From positions 2,353,868 through 2,417,867 of the forward strand of contig RPFO01000050.1 in NCBI GenBank assembly GCA_009746045.1: a stretch of DNA of 64,000 nucleotides, given 5' to 3'. This DNA comes from Mesostigma viride. Taxonomy: Eukaryota > Streptophyta > Mesostigmatophyceae > Mesostigmatales > Mesostigmataceae. This document shows, one piece after another, positions 60,119 to 64,000 of the stretch. A program made the translations under genes and the position numbers. Position 1 is the stretch's first letter, and every line of letters starts with the position of its first letter. Below the pieces are notes generated by a model. It saw only the letters and a program-made list of their open reading frames with translations, had not been told where the DNA came from and did no database searches.

Positions 60119-60224
60119 TCGCGTCGGGCGGCTACGGTCGAAATTCAAACGTTTCTCCCGCCATCGCGCGCACGGAGGCAAATACCAGCGCAGTAACAAA
60201 GCGCATGCGTTTTCCCACGCGTCC

Positions 60225-61526
60225 ATGTTTTCGGACCGCGATGTCGGGCGAGAGGGGAAAGAAATAACGACATGGGTGACGCTAGAAGCCATGGCAGAAA
60301 GGGCCACTGAGGAACACTCCAAGTACGCTGCCTCCTATAAAAAGGGTGTTGTGAACCTGCCGCAATCCTCGGATGTGGAAGTGGACCTGGACAAATTGTT
60401 TGAAAATCCGCTGGGTCCTATTAGGCCCTACATTCGCACAAAAAAAACTGACAACAGGATGGTACTGTTCAGGGCAAAGGATATCGGGGTTTACATCACG
60501 GAATCGCTGCAGTTCAAGGGCGTGGATGACGAAGCAGTGGAAGCCATGGCCCAAAACGGAGGAGTGGCATACAACCATCCGGCCAGGGAAGGGGGGCTTC
60601 ACATTTCAAAAGAGCTTGTCAAACCATTCATCCTCCAAATACCGTGCCACCCTGATAACATCAACAAGCGCGTGGCCATGTGCAATCACCTGCTGAAAAT
60701 CGTGGGTGCTGACGCTATCGTGCACAAGTCGGAGATTACCTTGTCTGCAAAGCACAAGTCGGGTTTCGCAAAGGACACGAACCTGTTGAAGAGGGAGGCT
60801 GGGCGCAGGGAGGTGCAGCTGAATTTCACGATCGCGTGGTGCGAGGATGTCTTGTCCAATTACTCGCGTGTGCTCAAGCAGTTCGACAACGACGACGGAC
60901 AGGCGAAGCGCGAGTTTTACGACCTGGCCAGAAAGATGGACAGGGCGGAGGTGTTGTATCCGGAAGCCGTGTCAATACTCGAGAAGCTTTCCCGGGTCCC
61001 GCTGCCATTGAAGTCCGTACCTGCGTGGGTGAGGGACGTGGACAGGGTGAGGGAGTCAGAGATCCCCAAGGTGGACAGCGACACCGAGAATCAACTACTG
61101 CGAGCAGACCTGGCAATGAAAGAGGACAAGTGCGCAAAGTTGGAGTGCGAGCTCGCTGATCTGCGTGCCAGCCTTGAAAAGATTAAACTTGCCAACAACA
61201 AGACAGACTCTCAACACAAGCCTGAGTTTTTTCAACACAACAAAGCAGCGCTGCCCCCCGCGCAGGGCGTCAGACATGGCGTCCTTGGTGTGCAGGCAAT
61301 CGACGCGTTTCAGACGTCCGTGCGGTTCCTCCTGGATGGATTGCGACACCAGTTGACGCCTGACGCTTATGCGGTCGTGAACACCGTCAGGGACATGTGG
61401 AACGGCGAGACAAGCGCGTCATATCACGATCGCGTGGAACACACGCTGCTTTCAATGAGCATGTTTCCACCCGTTGCTCGCGCTTTCCAAATGCTGTACA
61501 GCTGCACGCAGGGTGATGTCATGTAA
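60225..61526 (+). CDS. BRO/MSV199-like protein with coiled coil
   Basis: The product is 433 residues from the ATG 60225; an alternative in-frame ATG lies at 60291. Residues about 90-115 include MVLFRAKDIGVYITESLQF, like the WF..KDI...L opening of BRO-N/MSV199 DNA-binding domains. A helical middle domain, a coiled coil (LAMKEDKCAKLECELADLRASLEKIKL, about 325-355) and a separate C-terminal helical domain follow. Its layout parallels that of the gene at 48937-49989. A role in transcription or chromatin regulation is inferred from family association only. Confidence 0.5.
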   Translation: MFSDRDVGREGKEITTWVTLEAMAERATEEHSKYAASYKKGVVNLPQSSDVEVDLDKLFENPLGPIRPYIRTKKTDNRMVLFRAKDIGVYITESLQFKGVDDEAVEAMAQNGGVAYNHPAREGGLHISKELVKPFILQIPCHPDNINKRVAMCNHLLKIVGADAIVHKSEITLSAKHKSGFAKDTNLLKREAGRREVQLNFTIAWCEDVLSNYSRVLKQFDNDDGQAKREFYDLARKMDRAEVLYPEAVSILEKLSRVPLPLKSVPAWVRDVDRVRESEIPKVDSDTENQLLRADLAMKEDKCAKLECELADLRASLEKIKLANNKTDSQHKPEFFQHNKAALPPAQGVRHGVLGVQAIDAFQTSVRFLLDGLRHQLTPDAYAVVNTVRDMWNGETSASYHDRVEHTLLSMSMFPPVARAFQMLYSCTQGDVM

Positions 61527-61602
61527 ATGAAAATCTTTATTACATTATAAATAAATTACAATAAAGACGCGTGTTTTTGCAACAACACGCTTGCTTGTCT
61601 GC
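61527..61602. terminator. Convergent polyadenylation region
   Basis: A 76-base AT-rich gap between converging genes has AATAAA on the plus strand and TTTATT (AATAAA in reverse), suitable for both 3' ends. Confidence 0.4.
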
Positions 61603-62180
61603 TCATGTCCAGCGATGCTTAGTAAGTGGTCTTGAGATGGTGTAAGGGAAGCCTGGCAGGTTGGGGAACAACGCCCTTTCTTGCTTGTTTCGTCTCTTGT
61701 GCACTAAGTGCGCTTGACCCACATGTGAGACAGGGGTGATAACGCTTCTGCCCCCCGCTTCTTCTCCCCCCCCCGCCCCTAATAGTAATTGTTGTGACTC
61801 TGACATAAGTTGGTCGGATAAAACAGGAGCTGCTACATTAATCCCGTATGCTTTATATAAGAGATCCCACACGCCTGCGCGCGTCTCAGATGGCATGTCT
61901 ATCATACTAAAGCGGTAGGGTTTGACCATTAGGGCTGCATCAAAAAGGGCTTGTGCGTCTACAACTTGCCTATTTTCAAGAATAGCAGGAAATGTTTGTT
62001 TCTGCCCCGCTACCGGCACAATTTGGCCAGTTTGACTCCCATCTACCTGCTCCGGCTGGCCCTGCATTAGTTGTAAAGCCAATTCATGTCCAAAGTCTTC
62101 TTGTTTCATCATTAGTCCTTCATTCTTTGTATTTGGCCAAGGTAACAACATAAGTGGCTCATCTGCAGCCACTGGGAGTG

Positions 62181-62484
62181 CCAATTGGTTGCCTGATGCC
62201 CCAGGCAGGCCCGGTAGACTCGGCTGTCCAGACGCCCCTGCTGCCCCCATTAAAGCCAATTGGCTGCCTGATGGCCCAGGCAGGCCCGGTAGACTCGGCT
62301 GTCCAGACGCCCCTGCTGCCCCCATTAAAGCCAATTGGCTGCCTGATGGCCCAGGCAGGCCCGGTAGACTCGGCTGTCCAGACGCCCCTGCTGCCCCCAT
62401 TAAAGCCAATTGGCTGTCTGATGGCCCAGGCAGGCCCGCTAGACTCAGCTGTCCAGGCGCTCCTGCTGCACCCATTACGCCATT
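62181..62484 (-). repeat. 75-bp tandem repeat, about four copies, collagen-like coding
   Basis: Near-identical 75-base units start around 62181, 62256, 62331 and 62406. Each codes 25 residues of the type (A)SGQPSLPGLPGPSG followed by SQLALMGAAG. The last copy toward 62480 has several substitutions. Confidence 0.85.
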
Positions 62485-62656
62485 GGTCCTGAACACGTTC
62501 ATAACAGCACGTTCAACATCCTCTTTTGTAATCCCCATCCCCTCAGGCTTAGCATTTTGGATGGCCTCGTTGATTGCCTCTACAATGGCAAACATGTTAT
62601 TAAATACTTGGTTCCCTTTACTTGCTAAATCTTGTGAAATCGTCTGCCATACATTT

Positions 62657-63538
62657 AGTTACGTTAAATAGTGCCGGAACCTTTTGCCGCCTGAGGCAAA
62701 TCGGTCCGTAACACTATTTTGCCCGGAATAACCACTTCCGAGCACCCAAGTTAATTCGGCCGAATTAACTTGGGTGCTCGGAAGTGGTTATTCCGGGCAA
62801 AATAGTGTTACGGACCGATTTGCCTCAGGCGGCAAAAGGTTCCGGCACTATTTAACGTAACTAAAACCTGGCCTCGTGGAGGGGGGACGAAGAGCCCGAG
62901 ACATCCGCCTAGGCCGCTGAGCACGCACCACTAAATGCGCCGGAGCTGCCTCAGTGAGGATTCGAACCCCTGACCTCCAAGGTGCACGGGTTTTAGTTAC
63001 GTTAAATAGTGCCGGAACCTTTTGCCGCCTGAGGCAAATCGGTCCGTAACACTATTTTGCCCGGAATAACCACTTCCGAGCACCCAAGTTAATTCGGCCG
63101 AATTAACTTGGGTGCTCGGAAGTGGTTATTCCGGGCAAAATAGTGTTACGGACCGATTTGCCTCAGGCGGCAAAAGGTTCCGGCACTATTTAACGTAACT
63201 AAAACCCGTGCACCTTGGAGGTCAGGGGTTCGAATCCTCACTGAGGCAGCTCCGGCGCATTTAGTGGTGCGTGCTCAGTGGCCTAGGCGGATGTCTCGGG
63301 CTCTTCGTCCCCCCTCCACGAGGCCAGGTTTTAGTTACGTTAAATAGTGCCGGAACCTTTTGCCGCCTGAGGCAAATCGGTCCGTAACACTATTTTGCCC
63401 GGAATAACCACTTCCGAGCACCCAAGTTAATTCGGCCGAATTAACTTGGGTGCTCGGAAGTGGTTATTCCGGGCAAAATAGTGTTACGGACCGATTTGCC
63501 TCAGGCGGCAAAAGGTTCCGGCACTATTTAACGTAACT
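62657..63538. mobile_element. 882-bp near-perfect palindromic insertion built of three 206-bp palindromes
   Basis: A 206-base perfect palindrome (AGTTACGTTAAATAGTGCC ... GGCACTATTTAACGTAACT) occurs three times, at 62657-62862, 62995-63200 and 63333-63538. The two 132-base spacers (62863-62994 and 63201-63332) are inverted copies of each other with one visible mismatch, so the whole element is symmetric about 63097/63098. The sequence CATTT flanks it on both sides (62652-62656 and 63539-63543), a probable 5-base target duplication. It has no ORF of its own. It resembles a foldback/MITE-type non-autonomous transposon. Confidence 0.8.
63206..63248 (+). other. tRNA 3'-half-like sequence in the palindromic element
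   Basis: CTTGGAGGTCAGGGGTTCGAATCC followed by CTGAGGCA resembles the anticodon-stem 3' side, variable loop, T-arm (perfect B-box GGTTCGAATCC) and acceptor 3' strand of a tRNA. TGCCTCAG, the complement of the acceptor end, lies in the adjacent 206-base palindrome. The T-stem has one mismatch and no D- or anticodon arm is evident, so it is not a functional tRNA. The inverted copy is at 62947-62990. Confidence 0.4.
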
Positions 63539-64000
63539 CATTTCCATCATGGACCCGTTGTTCTTGTATCTGTTTTAGTAGCTCCTTCAGTTGGAGCATC
63601 TCATACGTATGTCCCGACCCTAATGCCGATACACGTGTAAGTTCGTTTTGGATATAATTATGCAACCAATTTAAGAATACTTGTTCCTGTTTGTCCCGTT
63701 CTTCTGCTTTCCTTTGTTGTGCGGCAAGTGCTGCCTTCTCGGAGGCAAGTGTATTTGTATTGGCAAGTAGTTCTGCTTTTTGTACGGCCAATTGTTTATC
63801 CCGTTCATTATTATCGGCAGTTGCAGCAGTCAATCGCAACTGATCTTCGTCTTGTTTTAATTTCTGGGATTTCGCCCCGTCTTGTATCGCCTTTATTTGT
63901 TTGGCCATTTCTTGCAATTTTTCAAACTCAACGATGTATTCATCCTTCTGTCGTTGAACCTCGTTAGATTTGACCTGCAATGCTGCTTCCCGTGTCGCGA

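Larger units (their letters stand above)
61603..64000 (-). pseudogene. Coiled-coil/collagen-like gene interrupted by palindromic insertion; start beyond window edge
   Basis: Two frames on the minus strand, 64000-63528 and 62663-61603, become one continuous frame if the insertion at 62657-63538 and one 5-base flank are ignored. The upstream part is a charged coiled coil (EFEKLQEMAKQIKAIQDGA..., ELLANTNTLASEKAALAAQ) and is open to the window edge. The downstream part has a helical stretch, then four 25-residue repeats containing GLPGPSG collagen-like triplets, then a C-terminal domain with an RP-rich end. As it stands, the insertion supplies a stop after about three codons. A virion fibre or surface protein would be the ancestral role. 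The lower part may still be read from an internal ATG at 62595. Confidence 0.7.

Noticed and set aside
62154-62671. Plus-strand frames across the 75-base repeats (PGRPGRLGCPDAPAAP type)
   Set aside because: They are shadows of the collagen-like repeats. The minus frame has normal composition outside the repeats and continues across the insertion site.
62181-63538. CRISPR array
   Set aside because: The 75-base repeats are contiguous and coding, and the 206-base units are palindromes with inverted spacers. There is no short repeat-spacer pattern anywhere in the window.

Overview
The window looks like part of the genome of a large eukaryotic double-stranded DNA virus (Nucleocytoviricota), or a recently integrated copy of one. 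The support is a set of genes typical of that group: a D5-type SF3 helicase, a separate archaeo-eukaryotic primase with a UL52-like zinc region, a poxvirus A22-like Holliday junction resolvase, a YqaJ exonuclease, a VLTF2-like late transcription factor, KilA-N/BRO-type proteins, an F-box protein, an OTU protease and many small one-TM proteins. Genes are dense, lie on both strands, often overlap by a few bases, and several have TATA-like boxes just upstream. No capsid, DNA polymerase, packaging ATPase or RNA polymerase gene lies here, so I do not name a family. Starts were set at ATG codons; several open frames extend further upstream only through TTG or GTG.

Layout. 0.4-20.6 kb: two paralogous fibre-like beta-solenoid proteins (475-3204 and 15933-18506) flank tandem arrays of lineage-specific genes: four zinc-leader proteins (3.4-7.5 kb), three basic repeat proteins (7.8-10.3 kb), a BRO/MSV199-like gene and two ADP-ribosyltransferase-like genes (10.4-14.1 kb). 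20.7-23.1 kb: remains of a vSET-like methyltransferase gene, cut by a 1996-bp repetitive insertion. 23-34.9 kb: HNH protein, small membrane proteins, a B12-type (class II) ribonucleotide reductase interrupted by a probable spliceosomal intron that holds an antisense gene, a degenerate capping-enzyme-like protein, primase, YqaJ nuclease and resolvase. 35-41.4 kb: small conserved viral genes, D5 helicase and a KilA-N protein. 41.5-48.9 kb: an island of ubiquitin and chromatin functions (F-box, possible histone-fold acidic protein, RING/TRAF zinc protein, OTU-SET fusion). 49-61.5 kb: two divergent gene pairs joining a J-domain-like protein to a DNA-binding coiled-coil protein, with cysteine desulfurase, VLTF2-like factor, HNH protein and a DUF5871-like protein between them. 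61.6-64 kb: a coiled-coil/collagen-like gene interrupted by an 882-bp near-perfect palindrome.

How the parts fit. Primase, helicase, resolvase, YqaJ nuclease and ribonucleotide reductase form a replication, recombination and nucleotide-supply set. The VLTF2-like factor serves late transcription. The F-box, RING, OTU and SET proteins would act on host ubiquitin signalling and chromatin. The fibre-like, collagen-like and zinc-leader proteins are candidate virion proteins.

Most unusual: the 610-bp GT-AG intron placed one codon after the radical cysteine of ribonucleotide reductase; two different mobile-element-like insertions, each flanked by a short target duplication and each in a gene whose frame is continuous across the empty site; an OTU-SET fusion; and dispersed intergenic clusters of AAATATC and GTCCGTAC motifs beside the divergent HTH-type genes.
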